A stretch of DNA of 64,000 bases, from positions 248,001 through 312,000 of the forward strand of contig JAPWGK010000020.1 in the NCBI GenBank assembly GCA_029641185.1, given 5' to 3'. The position numbers and the translations under genes were made by a program. Within the stretch, counting starts at the first letter, position 1, and every line of letters starts with the position of its first letter. Below are positions 1 through 11,531 of the stretch, one piece after another. The notes beneath the pieces are model-generated. The model had not been told where the DNA came from, made no database searches, and saw only the letters and a program-made list of their open reading frames with translations. Source of the DNA: Pseudofabraea citricarpa (taxonomy: Eukaryota; Ascomycota; Leotiomycetes; Helotiales; Dermateaceae).

Positions 1-336
1 TGTTTTCTATTCGACTCTTTTGCTTTGCTTTTTTTATTCTTGTTGAGTTGTAATAATGCTTAAAGTACATGTCCGGTCATGTTGAAAAGTTGGCATTCTT
101 GTCTTGGGCATCGGCTCAGGAAAATGATTCCAAGTGATTGGGGAGTTCAAGTCCATGGTTCTCAATATTTTGTAATGAGCAAGGCTCATTTACCAGACAT
201 CTCTCAGTTCAGAGATGGCTGAAGCAGTATATATTTCAAAGCAAGATATAAGTCCACGGGACGATTGACAGGCAATCTCTGAATTACTATTCATCTCCAC
301 AACTCTTCAAGGCCTCATGACTAAGTTAAGCCCCAG

Positions 337-1404
337 TACTTCTCAACAACCGACGCAATCGCCGCTCCAAACCATCTCGCCCAAGGGTACGACCACTACA
401 ACAACACATTCCATGCCGTGCCACACATGGACTTCCAAAGCGTGAGCGGTGCAGGGAGCGTCATCTCCAACGTGCTCGATTACTCCAAATGGATATCCTC
501 TCTATTATCCCAGTCCGGACCGCTCTCTGCATCGGGCTACAAAAATCTCTTTAAAGGCAGGATTCTGATCAACGAGCCCGAATCCGGTTGGGCATTCACG
601 GGCCAGGGCGCCTACGGGTTGGGATGGGATCTCCTTATCTACAAAGGACACCGTCTATACCAGCATTCTGGGGGCATGGAAGCTTTTGGAGCTGACGTAT
701 TCGTGTTTCCGGATCTTAATTATGGACTCGTGGCATTTGGGAATACGGCTGGGACGTCGAATGCCGCCGAGGAGAGATTACTGTGGCATCTTGTGGATGA
801 GAAGTTAGGGATTCCTGAGAGTGAGAGGTTTGATTGGAATAAGAAGTAAGTTATTGCCCCAACTCTCCCCACAATACATACGTATGCACATACAGAAATC
901 CTCCTTGGCCTCACATACTCTACCTATACTTACCAAATCCAACTGGAATACAGAAACCTCGCAAGCCGAAACATCCAAAAGTCACGCTACGCAAACGCAA
1001 CATCCATCTACTATCCTGACCTGCCATCTCCTCCTCTCCCTCTCAGCATTCCGCTAGAGAAATACACTGGTACATATAACCATCCCGGCTACCAGAATTT
1101 CACAGTGACGCTGAAATCCACCACCACCACCACCACCAGCAATGCCGACAACAACGAGAACCAAACATTGTACGTCGATCGCAGCGCAGCTACATGGCAG
1201 GTGGGATTCGATCTTCAACACGTCTCGGGGAGTTACTTCATCGCGTATGCCGATTCGTTGAATGCACCTGAGGGTGTATTTAAAGACGCTACAGCGGCTG
1301 AGTTTAAAATCGGGAGTAATGGTGTTCCAGTCAAGCTTGGGGTAAACCTTGAGCCGGAGATGGGCTTGGGGGGGAGGATTTGGTTTACGAGGATCGCGGA
1401 TTGA
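337..1404 (+). CDS. Serine beta-lactamase-like hydrolase, 5' part missing
   Basis: This is the C-terminal part of a fungal beta-lactamase/penicillin-binding-protein-like serine hydrolase. The readable exons are about 337-845 and 954-1404, joined in frame by a 108-nt intron (donor GTAAGT, acceptor ACAG). The protein begins around YFSTTDAIAAPNHLAQGYD, continues through GAGSVISNVLDYSKW and the H-S-G-G motif of the fold (QHSGGMEAFGADVFVFP), and ends in a beta-rich C-terminal domain (EKYTGTYNHPGYQNF, then GGRIWFTRIAD). The nucleophile motif SxxK should lie about 150 residues further upstream, but positions 1-336 carry stops in all frames and no such motif. Either a large intron separates it from an exon before this window or the gene is a 5'-truncated remnant. 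A degraded stretch near 311-325 can be read as a frame-broken LFKPLGM-like segment, which favours decay. The substrate is unknown. Confidence 0.55.
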
Positions 1405-1742
1405 TGTTTCTAGGATATGTGATTAATGAGGGTAGAAAGTCTCTGATCAAGGGAAATATAATTAGGCATTGAATAAGATAAAAACATTCCTCTGGGATTT
1501 AAATGATATCTTGACAGTGGCAAAGAAAACTAGCTGTGTGTTGTACAGCTACTCATCGAGGCCTTGCTAGATTCCTACACCTGGTGGCTCAAGTCTTTCT
1601 ATAATCCTTCATGTTTCTAAAGACCGGATTTGAAAACTTGAATTACCCATTAACTGACACCATTCATTTGAGGTGCGGATCCTTCATCCAAATCTGCCCT
1701 CAAACACCCAAGCAGACAGTGTCTATATTTACCATCCTCAAC
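1405..1742. other. Spacer between convergent genes
   Basis: No gene is seen here. The hydrolase remnant and the IMPACT-family gene converge on this AT-rich stretch, so it should carry both 3' UTRs. Confidence 0.5.
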
Positions 1743-3355
1743 TTATCCCTTCCTCCTCAACCCCAAAACATCACTCAATTTCACATCTCCTTTTCCACCC
1801 CATCCAGCAACCCCACTCTCAACCTCCGGTCTAACTTTAACATACCAACCCCAAGCCATACGATCCAGCTCGTCTCTACTGACATGTTCCACCCAACTAG
1901 CAAACAACAAATCCAGTGCCCCAAGCAGCAGTCCAAGATTCTCCTCTTTCTCTCTATCTAGCGCAGCGCCAGATTTCTTCTTCTTTTTTGCAGTCTCGGT
2001 CTCGGAAGAAGATGAGGCGAAAGCCTTGAGGATGTAAGAACGTGCCGATAAGGGTTGGAATATGGGCAATCCACTTCCATTCCCATTGGCTGGGGATTCG
2101 GTACTCTCGAGGTTTAATCCCCAGAGTGCTTCTTGCCCGATTATCCCTGTCACGCGGAGACGTTGTGATAGTGCATCACGGCTTACTTGCGTCATGATAC
2201 GCCAGCGATCTGGACCGAGGAAGACTCCTCCATACCATCTCGATACGACAACTAAGATGTTCGAGAGATCACTTGTAGTGAGGAGGTTTAAGATGTGATA
2301 TCCGCCTCCACTCTCTCCGTCGTCATTGCTACCACTTTGTACTCGGCCGTTTGAGTCAGTGATCCGCCAGGCACTGATGTTGTGACTTGCGGTTTGGAGA
2401 TCTTTGTTTTGCGAGAGGAGGTCTTGCAGGGCAGTGCGTGCCTGGGTGGGTGAGGAGACGGCGATAGCGCGTGCGATGAATGTAGATTCCTTGGAGGTGA
2501 TACTTGCAGAAACGGACCATTGCTCAGGTTCAGGGTCTTCTTTCAGGGATTTTGTTTCTGACTTCTCCTGCTTCACCTTCTCTCCTGCTTCCTCGTTCTC
2601 TTTTTTCAAGCCCTCCCCTTCCTCATCTCCATCGTCTCTCCACTCGTATCCGCCTCGCTTTAAAACATACACCCCCCGTCCCATAACCTTGACCTTCGGC
2701 TGTCCTGCACCCCAACCCGCTTCTTCCGTATTACTTCCACCCTGTAATAACCCAAGACTCCTCGCCTTTGTGTTAGAATTCGCACTCACGACCGCTTGCG
2801 CAAGACTCAATCGACTGCTTCCCGGCTGTTCAGGCATTGTATACCTAAGTAATTGCACAGCAAACGCCAGCACGAGCGGTGCGCGGTTCGTATAAATAGT
2901 CGTGCGCGCGATAGCTTCTTCGTCGTGCGAGGGCTGTGGCAAAGCGAGAGAAGCCTCGAGCTGCTGGGGTGTTTGGGGTTCTGTCGCGAGTTCGTACGCA
3001 GATTTCTGGCGCTTCGTTGCTGGGCTCGCAGTACTGCTATCGGCCATACTCCGTTTCTTGGACGACGGGTCTTTGGTTTGCGCTTTGCATGATGTTTGTA
3101 AACTCTTCGCGGCTTTTTCGTCACCCAGTGCACTGGCTACAACAGAGAGCTCCGCGCTCGCTATGGAGGATATACTATGCGACACAGATATTAGTAAATG
3201 TGCAGGAGCAGCTGAGGCGGAAGGGATTACCTGCGTAGATCTGCTGTTTGTAATGCTTTTACACGCGCCATTGCCAATGGAAGAGTGAGTTTATTGCGGC
3301 CTGTTCCTGTTGTTAGAAGGCGCAGAAGATCCTGGACATCTTTTGCCGTAGCCAT
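1743..3355 (-). CDS. IMPACT (UPF0029) family protein
   Basis: Two exons: 3355-3231 and 3174-1743, with a 56-nt intron whose junction restores the frame (DLR|SISSIAS). The product is about 518 residues. The diagnostic part is the N-terminal IMPACT/YigZ fold around residues 250-360: STFIARAIAVSSPTQA, then the signature SRWYGGVFLGPDRW, close to that in yeast YIH1 and mammalian IMPACT. Those proteins bind GCN1 and dampen GCN2 activation. The RWD domain typical of YIH1 is not visible. Instead the domain is flanked by a low-complexity, charged N-terminal half (Glu/Lys-rich, about residues 190-245) and a Lys-rich loop, so a GCN1 role is uncertain. The start is chosen at MATAKDVQDLLRLL because it opens a short coding exon with a good donor. 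It is divergent from nothing: its upstream neighbour, the MFS gene, runs in the same direction and ends 570 bp away. Confidence 0.8.
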
Positions 3356-3925
3356 CTTGGAATTGTCGTGGGTCTGGTTGCGTGGTATATAGATAGGCAA
3401 AGGAAGAAGAGAGCTTTGGAACGATTTGAATGAAGTCGAGAGCTCTCTCGCTTCTCGGCTCGGCTGTAGGCGAAGTGTGGGGAGTTGGAATAGGGGGAGG
3501 GGCTGATTTTAGAGTATGATAAAACTTAAATAATTGTTTATATTTAAGTTAACCTTACTCTATGTGTACAGTAAAAGGTCATTATACTGATTCAGACAAA
3601 CATATAAAGAGGTATACTAAATACAATCAAAGTAGAGATGTTTCGCAATACGTAGAAAATCAACAGGTCGATACATATTATTACATTCATCATTCAACAA
3701 ATCTTCTAGAAACCCTAGAAAAGAAATAATATCCATCCACTATGACAATTAGAGTTTGAAAAACCAAGAGGCTATAACAAATCCAAAAAGGTGGCGTTTG
3801 CATATTCAAGTTTATATCTTAGTATCGCCAATACCTTAAGACCATCCAATTCACGGAAGTATGTTAAACGGGATTCATAGACTTGATCTTGTTAGTACAA
3901 ATAACGCATATATACCTATATACCT
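3356..3925. other. Promoter side of the IMPACT gene and MFS 3' flank
   Basis: No gene is seen. The segment from about 3500 to 3860 is strongly AT-rich and contains no credible open frame. Confidence 0.5.
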
Positions 3926-5615
3926 TCAATCCACAATCTTCCTATCTATTTCTTTTCTCCCAATCTCTCTCTCAACACTACCCTCCTCAATACTATTTCT
4001 AGGTATCTTCCCTTCCTCAGCACTAACCTCTTCAATAACCTGCTCAATAACGGGTTCCTCAGTTTTCTTCACAAGATCTCGCCTCTTCAATCCCCAGCCA
4101 CCGCCCCAACCAAACCAGCCTTTCTCCCATGGCCCTCGCACAAAACAAATTATCAGCCCAAGGCCAACAAATCCAATACTAGCACTGCCACTAGCTTTCC
4201 ATCCGCCTCTTGCATACAACCGACTTCCGACCGCCGTTCCCATCAACTGGCCGATAAAAACACTGACCATGTAAGCCGTATTGATACGATTTCTCGCTTT
4301 TGGCTCAATAGCATAGATTGCTGATCGGTTGGCAATCTGAGAAGTTTGCAAACCAACATCGACAATGAACGCTTGTAGAATAGGTCCAGCGACGCTGAAT
4401 TCCCCGATGAAGGTTCCGATAATGACTCCAGTGATTGCATATGTCAAGCCTAGAATAACACTAAAGAGAGGGACGAAACGGTCAATGACAATCCTGCTGT
4501 AGAAAGGACCAAAGAACATAGCACCAATCCCTATCAAAGCGAACAAGCCAATAGTTGTAGAATTGTAATTGTATGGTGGCGCAGCGAGTAAGAATGTCAG
4601 AGTTGTCCAAAAGCTAGTAAAGCACGAGGCAACACATATGCTTATAAGGCAGGCCTGGACTAGAACTGGATGCTTGAAGAGCATCTGGATGATACTCCAT
4701 AGCATAACAAAATAATTGATCCCTCCGGGATTGGTCGATGGATAATCAGGCATAAATAGCCAAAGAAGTATAAATATTAGATATTGAACCCCAAAGGAAA
4801 AGAAATAGATGCTTCTCCAGGAAGTGTACTGAGTAAGGATGCCAGAGAGCAAGCGAGCAATAAGCATTCCAAGGAGGAGGCCTGATACAACAATCGAGAG
4901 AGCTGTAGCCCGTCTATGAGCTGGGGCTAAGTCTCCAACCAGCGGGAGCATTAGCTGCGGCGTTACGGTTGTAACGGCAGTAATGAAAGAAAGCGCCACG
5001 AAAACAGGAAAAGAATCCGTTATACACAATCCAAGCCACTTGACATTGTCAGCCCAGACATACACCAGAAAGGTGCACACTTACAATTGTAGCTGTAGCG
5101 AAAACAAGCATGAGAACAAAAGGCCTTCGACGGAAGATGTCTCCGAGAGGACACAAGAACAAAAGACCTGCCGCATATCCTGCTTGCATAACAGTTGGCA
5201 CATTTGAGACTCGCTCATAGCTAACATTGAACTCTTCGGCCAATATGTTTAGAATTGGATGATTGTAATAAAGATTGGCGACAGTAAAAGTACCCGCCTG
5301 AGGTAGGTTAGATAGGTAGGCAGCGCCATTTTGTCACTTGGGACTCACAAAACCGAATAGTAAGTTCAGGGCCATGCTGAATTTGGGCGGATTTTCCACA
5401 TCCCATCGGCAATTCTTTGGTGTCCATGATATTATCTCCCAGCATCTTCTGGTAAACTTGTGATCTTTTAAACGAGTAAACTTGGTCGGTTGACCATTGC
5501 TACTACTCGTAGATATTGATTCTTGAATATCTTCCTGATTATGCTCCTGGCCACTCGGCGATGCGATTGGGTGGGTAGGCGTTACGCTACCATCAGCAGC
5601 CTTATCTGTCGTCAT
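3926..5615 (-). CDS. MFS transporter, 12-TM efflux type
   Basis: Three exons: 5615-5349, 5297-5085 and 5038-3926, with introns of 51 and 46 nt that both fall between codons. The product is about 530 residues. A hydrophilic N-terminal arm of roughly 75 residues precedes a major-facilitator core. The first half shows GTFTVANLYYNHPIL and the motif-A-like loop GDIFRRRP between helices 2 and 3. Helices 3-6 include PQLMLPLVGDLAPAHRRA, and there is a second set of six helices after a central loop. The arrangement resembles bacterial-type Bcr/YnfM-like drug or sugar-phosphate efflux carriers more than fungal sugar porters, so plasma-membrane export of small molecules is likely but the substrate cannot be read. 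The C-terminal tail is acidic and Glu-rich. No partner genes of a metabolite cluster sit beside it. Confidence 0.85.
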
Positions 5616-7501
5616 TCTGCTCGAAGCGGTTGGTTATGAGCGTATCGCCATATGAAACAGAGAGACAGAGCGTCAAGCATAGAGATATGGATAATCTGAG
5701 AAGGAGAAAGGAAGAAAGGACGGTGAAGGGAGCCTTCACGGTGTTGCGAAATTGATTAGATGTGCCGCTAATGGCCTCACTTGCGAGGGCACCAGGTTGA
5801 CAAAATGTACCGGCTTGTGTTCCAGCTCGCAAGTTCGCAAAGATGGGCGGCGTGAAGCTGACATGATTGACGTGCTTGTAGGGATAAAGACCAACCATTG
5901 TCAAATCAGAAGAGGCATGGAAAGATGCTTAGCAAATCGAGTCTCGAAATGGAGGTGGGGAAACTTGGGAAAATGCTGGAGAAGAAGCCGATTTATCCAC
6001 ATAGCACGTGATATGCGGATAATCAATTCTACGATGGGACTCGGAGATGCTGCCATGCTGGGATGAGAAGATGCCAAGATACTCGAGCATCAACAAAGTC
6101 GAAGAGCCTCAAGATGGCTGGAGCTAGTTTGAAGTTGGCGCGGGAAGTTGGGGCTTCCATCGAGTCTTTGGCTGGCCGCTTGATCCAGCCCCCTCCCATT
6201 GTGCTGGCTCTTGTCGCAGCAGACGCTTGCTTGCAGTGCTTGCAGCATGCCTGGTGGATTGTCGTTGCTACGAGGCTACGTGCACCGTGTCTCGGATTGT
6301 ACGGGGTACTGGTGCAACGGAATAATTACCATGGTCTGTTTGGACGACTTGCAGTGCAGGGCAGGCAATGTACGGTGTACGACGGTACTCAATATCAAAC
6401 TCGAGTGATGTTCATGATTGCTGAAGATCTGTTGCAGGGCCAGCACCCACTTCTTCCCTATCGCGGGATTGACTGATATTGATAAGTAGCCATCCCGGCA
6501 ACAGCTTTCCCAGTTCCCACCCACCCTGCTGCATGCCCGCCACCAAGAATTGTGGGTGCCCGAGCAGCCGACGTGCAGAGACAGAACAGAGTTCCTGATG
6601 TTGATTGATCCCAAAGCGGGCAGCGGAAAGGTTGCGTGTTCTGCAGTAGCTTAGCTTCCATCTGGAGCTTGGTGACGAGGGAGGGCAATACGAATATTCG
6701 AGTGGCTGGATGGTGTTGTGTGTGGCACTGTGTGGGTTGCTGTCCCAGCGAAGTGGTATGCAATCTACCTTCGCAAAGTGCACAAGCTTCATTCTTATCA
6801 GTCCACCCAGACAGACACTGTGGGCAATTTCATTGTGACCAGGGCACGGATATTACTGCCACTACGCGGCATATTGGGCCTCGCCGAGTCACAACAACAA
6901 CAGAGATTTGGCCCGTTCCCTTGCTTTGTGCGGTACTGTAGCTGTTGTGAAGACGGATCGATGATGGATTGATCGAAGACTGGTACTGTACTGTACAGGG
7001 TGAGTGAGTGAGTGAGTGAGTGAGTGAGGAACAAGTAAGGTAAGTAAGTGCAAGACTCGTATTCCCATGATTGAGAAGATTGGGGGCGACACTTGTTGTG
7101 TCGGGCCAAACAACCAGCCAACCAGTGTGTGCGAGTGATTTGAATGCTCAAGTCTGCATCCTCTTTTGCCTTTTGCTTTGGTGCCAAGTGAGGGAACAAA
7201 AGCCGCTAAGGAAGCAGGGAACGGTACCCCCGCGAGCCAATCACATCCACCCGCTAGTCTGCAATCGGGGTGTTTGCCGAGCTCGCTCCTGCCAAGCCGT
7301 GTTTTCCCATCGGGTTCTGATACAACTGAGAAGCTCCTCCTCTTCCTTCCTCGACTTTCTCTTCTTCTTCTCCCAACTCCAGTCTCCAAACACAATTCCA
7401 CCGCTCAATCATCTTCTCCTCTTCTCGACATCATCAATTGAGTCTCTTGCCAATTCCACAGACCCATCACTCACACTCAGAGTTCCTTCGCGCTTCTCAA
7501 C
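5616..7501. other. 1.9-kb divergent intergenic region
   Basis: No gene is supported. The region separates the MFS gene (leftward) from the DUF7707-type gene (rightward) and must contain both promoters. Open frames of 100-170 residues on both strands have no recognisable domain and overlap one another. A (TGAG)n tract lies at 7001-7028 and a pyrimidine-rich leader at about 7330-7500 precedes the rightward start codon. Confidence 0.5.
7001..7028. repeat. (TGAG)n tetranucleotide microsatellite
   Basis: About seven uninterrupted copies of TGAG, roughly 470 bp upstream of the DUF7707-type gene. Confidence 0.9.
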
Positions 7502-8187
7502 ATGTTCGTAAAGTCCGTCTTCGCCGTTGCGCTCCTCGCCAGCTTCACTGCCGCCCAGACTACCGACAACTCCACCATTGACCCTTCTCTCGTCGGTCTG
7601 TCCACTAGATGTATGTATTCTGGCGCAGCTTGACCTGGGAAAAGAACATCAGCTAATTACCTACAGCTTCATGGTGTTCCGCCGAGATCAGCACCTGTGG
7701 CACCCTGTGCAGTGGTGACAACGACGCCAACACCTGCGACACTGTAAGTCCTCTTCAAACTGCCACATTCTTATCGCGCACTGCTAATAATGTGAATTAG
7801 GACTCTCTCACCTACAACTGCACCTGTGCTTCCAACGGCTCCGCACCTGGTCTTCAATACTACAGACAGTCCATGCCAACCTTCATCTGCCAACAGATCT
7901 ACGAGAACTGCATTGTTGACGGACAGAATAACGCCGCCGCCCAGAAGCTCTGCACAACAAACCGAGACAAGAACTGCGGTACCCTTGACGCTACGACCTT
8001 CGTTGCTCCAGCAGAGAGCTCTTCCAGCTCGGCCGTTGCAAGTGCTACCTCCAGCGCTTCCTCCGCAGCCGCCAGCGCCACCGAGTCGGCTGCCGCCGCT
8101 ACTTCAACCGCAGCTGCCGTTTCATACCAAGCTCCAGCAGGTGTGGTTGCTGCCGGTATCGCCGCTGCCTTCGGATTGTTGCTTTAG
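7502..8187 (+). CDS. Cys-rich GPI-anchored surface protein (DUF7707 type)
   Basis: Three exons: 7502-7610, 7667-7743 and 7801-8187, with introns of 56 and 57 nt. The product is about 190 residues. An N-terminal signal peptide (MFVKSVFAVALLASFTAAQ) is followed by a compact Cys-rich domain of about 100 residues beginning SSWCSAEISTCGTLC and including YNCTCASNG, FICQQIYENC, LCTTNRDKNC. Next come a Ser/Ala-rich stalk (about residues 130-165) and a C-terminal hydrophobic tail typical of a GPI attachment signal. This layout matches the DUF7707 family of fungal wall or membrane proteins, whose function is not known. The intron phases support the exon chain, because each splice continues the cysteine pattern. 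It converges with the Ish1-repeat gene 1.1 kb downstream. Confidence 0.85.
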
Positions 8188-9332
8188 AGGGAATTAATCG
8201 ATATGTGATGACGGGCTTGATGACCACTTGAGGATGGAATCATTCTTCTCTCGCATCCGCTACTATGCATACATTCTCCAAATTGCTTTTTTATCTTTCG
8301 GCGCGTATGTTTCCTTTTTAGCATCGGTGTTCGCGGCTCATGCTCGGTGGAGCAAATCATGTATTTTGTTCCTCATGCCATTTCGCGTGAGGAAGTTGAT
8401 TGAACAGTCATAGCCCACTTAGGGGCAAGTAATAATTGAATTGAACGAGGGGACGATGACGATTTGAAGAAGAATGGGTGGGAAGAGAGAACGTACGATA
8501 TGATACAGGGTGGTGGATGTGTACGTACCGGTTTTTTGCATGCAGCTGAGAAGGTTTAGCATAGCAATGAAAATATTACCAGGCGACCTTCAAGTCAACA
8601 TTTCTTCCGCGTCATGCCTGCTTCTACATAATGCCTGCTTCTACATAATGCCTGCGCATATTAATGCCTCTCTAGTCGGTAAGTTACCTCGGGCTTTTAG
8701 ATCATGGATCCATCGACGCCTTCAGCTGCAGCAGATTGCCATGGTGATTTCTTCCAGCACAACGAAGGTAATTTCCATGAATTGGAATCAGAGCCAGGTA
8801 TTGAACCACTATCTGCACCTTGTGCATCTCCTCGCGATTACTTTCCAGTGATCAAGTGATGTGAGAGAGTAGCTAGGTACTCGAGGTGACATACTCAAGT
8901 CCGTGCGAGTAGTTCAATGCCTTTTAAGTATGGTACCGTGCCTGTCAACCACACATACTCGGTATTCTGATACCGTTTCAAGTATTTCAGTCGGAACTTG
9001 GTAGACACCCCAAGCAATGAATCACAACTTTACTCTAAAAAGGCAACAACTTCAAGATATAGGTAATCAAATTAATAATTGATTTCTTCTCTTCGCCCTT
9101 TTCATTTTCCATTTTCATCCTATGAATTGATTGTAATCCATCCCATGGTCATCGTAAAAAGCTAAAAGCAAAACCAAGGCAAAACAAAGTATTCATCAAC
9201 TCCCCGTCGCTACCGTATCATATCATCATCCGCTTAGTTCCCTTCCTCTCAAAGATTAGGGGATCAAGTAGCTAGACTGGATTTTCTTTTTCTTCGGCCC
9301 TCACTCCATAGTATGTTCGTTTGGGAATATTC
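8188..9332. other. Spacer between convergent genes
   Basis: No gene is seen in this 1.1-kb AT-rich stretch. It includes a short tandem duplication at 8614-8654 and several sites resembling 3' UTR sequence for both flanking genes. Confidence 0.5.
8614..8654. repeat. 17-bp tandem duplication
   Basis: The unit ATGCCTGCTTCTACATA occurs twice back to back (8614-8630, 8631-8647) followed by the first seven bases of a third copy. Confidence 0.9.
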
Positions 9333-11531
9333 TTACAACTCCTCCTTGACACGGTCACCAGCTTTCTGAGCGGCCTCGCCAGCTCGGTTGGTAGCATAGG
9401 TAGCTCCCTCCTTGACACGGTCGGCAGCAACTTCAGCTTGGTCACCAGCATATTTTCGTCCAGATGCAGCCCCAATGCTTAATTGGTCCAACACCCATTG
9501 TCCAGATTCTTGCAACTTGGCCCAAAGAGTTCCCGATGGGGTCTACAATTTAAAGTCAGTAATAGCAGACAAAGGAAGTCTTGTGAACCTACGGTTGTAC
9601 CATATTGAAACCATGTGCGTTGCTTTCTTGCGTATGCAATCAACTCGTTCTTCTTTGTTCCTTGGGGAACGTTGACACCATAACTATCAAGATATGCCTT
9701 GAGTTCAGACTCAGACCAGGTGTCGAAAGCAGTATCCTTTGCAGCATCAGTCTGCTTAGCAAGGTACGAGGTAACACTAGCGTATGCGCTTCCACCAGTG
9801 GCTGATGCGGAGCTGTAAACATCTTGTGCAGCATTGACGAGATCATCTCTGGTGGAGCCGGCTTGGTTGGCGGTCTTCTCAGCAGCTTCATTACCAGATG
9901 CAAGGAGGTAGTTCCTTTTAAATAAGTTAGTACTGCATGCCCAATGCTAGAGGTATAACTTACTTCAGGTTGTCGTAAGTCCAGGTATCGTAGGTCCAAG
10001 CAGACCATCCGGTAGCAGCCTTGTGCTTGTTAAGTCTGACAGAAGCCAAAAGCTCATCCTTCTTGCCACTTTGAGGGACGGGAATACCACGAGAGTCGAG
10101 ATAAGCCTTAAGGCGAGACTATAATGAGATTGTTAGTTGAAATTTGACGAAATCCGTATACGAATTTGTCTTACCTCGCTCCAAGTACCAGTAGCTGCGT
10201 TCCATGCATCCTCGGCTTTCAATTGGGCATCATCAGTAGCCTTGGCATACTGGTTGTTAGCAGATGAAGTGGCGGCTCCTACAACAGAAGCACCAGAAGC
10301 GCTGGCCTGACTAGCAGCCTTCTTAGCAGACTGAGCTGCAGTATCTCCAGTGAAAGCAGCACGGTGTTTTCGGGCAAGAGCGATCAACTCGTTCTTCTTG
10401 GATCCTTGGGGGACTGGGATGTCGTTCTTGTCAAGCCACTCCTTGATTTGGGTATCAGACCAAGCATCAAGAAGGCTGTCAGAAAGGGTTTGAACAGTAT
10501 CAGCAGCAGACTTGGATGCAGATGCTTGAGCATCGGCAAGTCTCAAACTAGCGATACGAGAGTTACGGCGAACAGATGCAATGAGCTTGTCGCGAGTAGA
10601 TGGCTGAGGAACTGGGACTCCTCTCTCATCAAGCCACTCTTTGAGATCTGAGCAGATGTTAGTTTAGAGTTCCCACCAACAAGGCAGAGTGTGCATACCA
10701 GATTCAGACCAAGTGTGGTAGAGCCAGTCTCCTGGGTAGGCAGCAGTTTCACCAGCCTTCTTAGCAGCAGATTCATAGTTGGAGCGAATCTTCTGGATAA
10801 GAGTGTCTCTCTTGCGTGGTTGTGGGACTAAGAACAGCCATTAGTATCTTCTGCAGCCTTCGAATAAAAAGCACTTACCAGGAATGTTGTGACGATCAGC
10901 AAATGCTTTGAGCTGAGAATCAGTCCAACTGTATCTGTGTCAGTTAATTTCCTCAATGTGATGTGATTGACCTGACCTGTCAAAAACCCAATCCTTAACA
11001 CTCGTCCATGCATCCTCGGCTTTATCCTCAGTCTCATACCAGTAGTTCTTGACCTGGGCGACTAATCCTTCCTTGTTTGCCTCTGCAGTATCCTTGGTCT
11101 CAACCCCCTTCTGCTTCAAGAATGAAGTGAGCTGGGCAGGTTCCCAGTCATTGTATGGTGAGGTAACCTTGGTCTGCCAGTTATCCTTAACCAGCTTCTC
11201 AAGGTCGGCTCGATCCGCAGGAGTTGGGTAAGGGACGTTGTTATCTGCGAGCCATCTCTCAAGCTCAGTTTCGTGCCATTTGTTGTAGACTGCAGTGTAG
11301 ATATGTTAGCCTCCATTCGCGAACAGGTTAGAAGTGCAATGCCTCCTGCAATTCCAGAATACACAAACTAGGCTACGAAGCTTGTTGGAGCTCGCTGAAG
11401 CTCTCAAGAGCATGTATCATGTGCTGTGGGAAGGATGAATTTCATGACGTACCAGCTTTGCTGAACCAGTTGCTAGCCACTGTAACCTCAGCAGCGAGGC
11501 CCAGAACCAAGAGCTGGGAGAAGAGCTTCAT
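9333..11531 (-). CDS. ish1: Ish1/Msc1-type stress protein with seven SAP-like repeats
   Basis: Eight exons: 11531-11453, 11289-10977, 10928-10879, 10827-10699, 10647-10175, 10118-9964, 9914-9593 and 9542-9333. All junctions keep frame; the product is about 576 residues. It starts with a secretory signal (MKLFSQLLVLGLAAEVTVAS) and then carries seven repeats of about 37 residues with the pattern W-(S/T)-x-x-x-L-x-x-(W/Y)-L-x-x-x-x-(I/V)-P-x-P, followed by a basic K/R-rich helix (for example DTWSESELKAYLDSYG). This is the Ish1 repeat of S. pombe Ish1, a nuclear-envelope stress protein, and S. cerevisiae Msc1. Long linkers between repeats are Ala/Ser-rich, and the C terminus has short repeats of the type A-x-D-R-V-K-E. 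Localisation in the ER/nuclear envelope lumen is inferred from the signal peptide. Confidence 0.85.

Noticed and set aside
3926..8187. Secondary-metabolite cluster around the MFS gene
   Set aside because: No synthase, oxidase, transferase or cluster regulator is present nearby.
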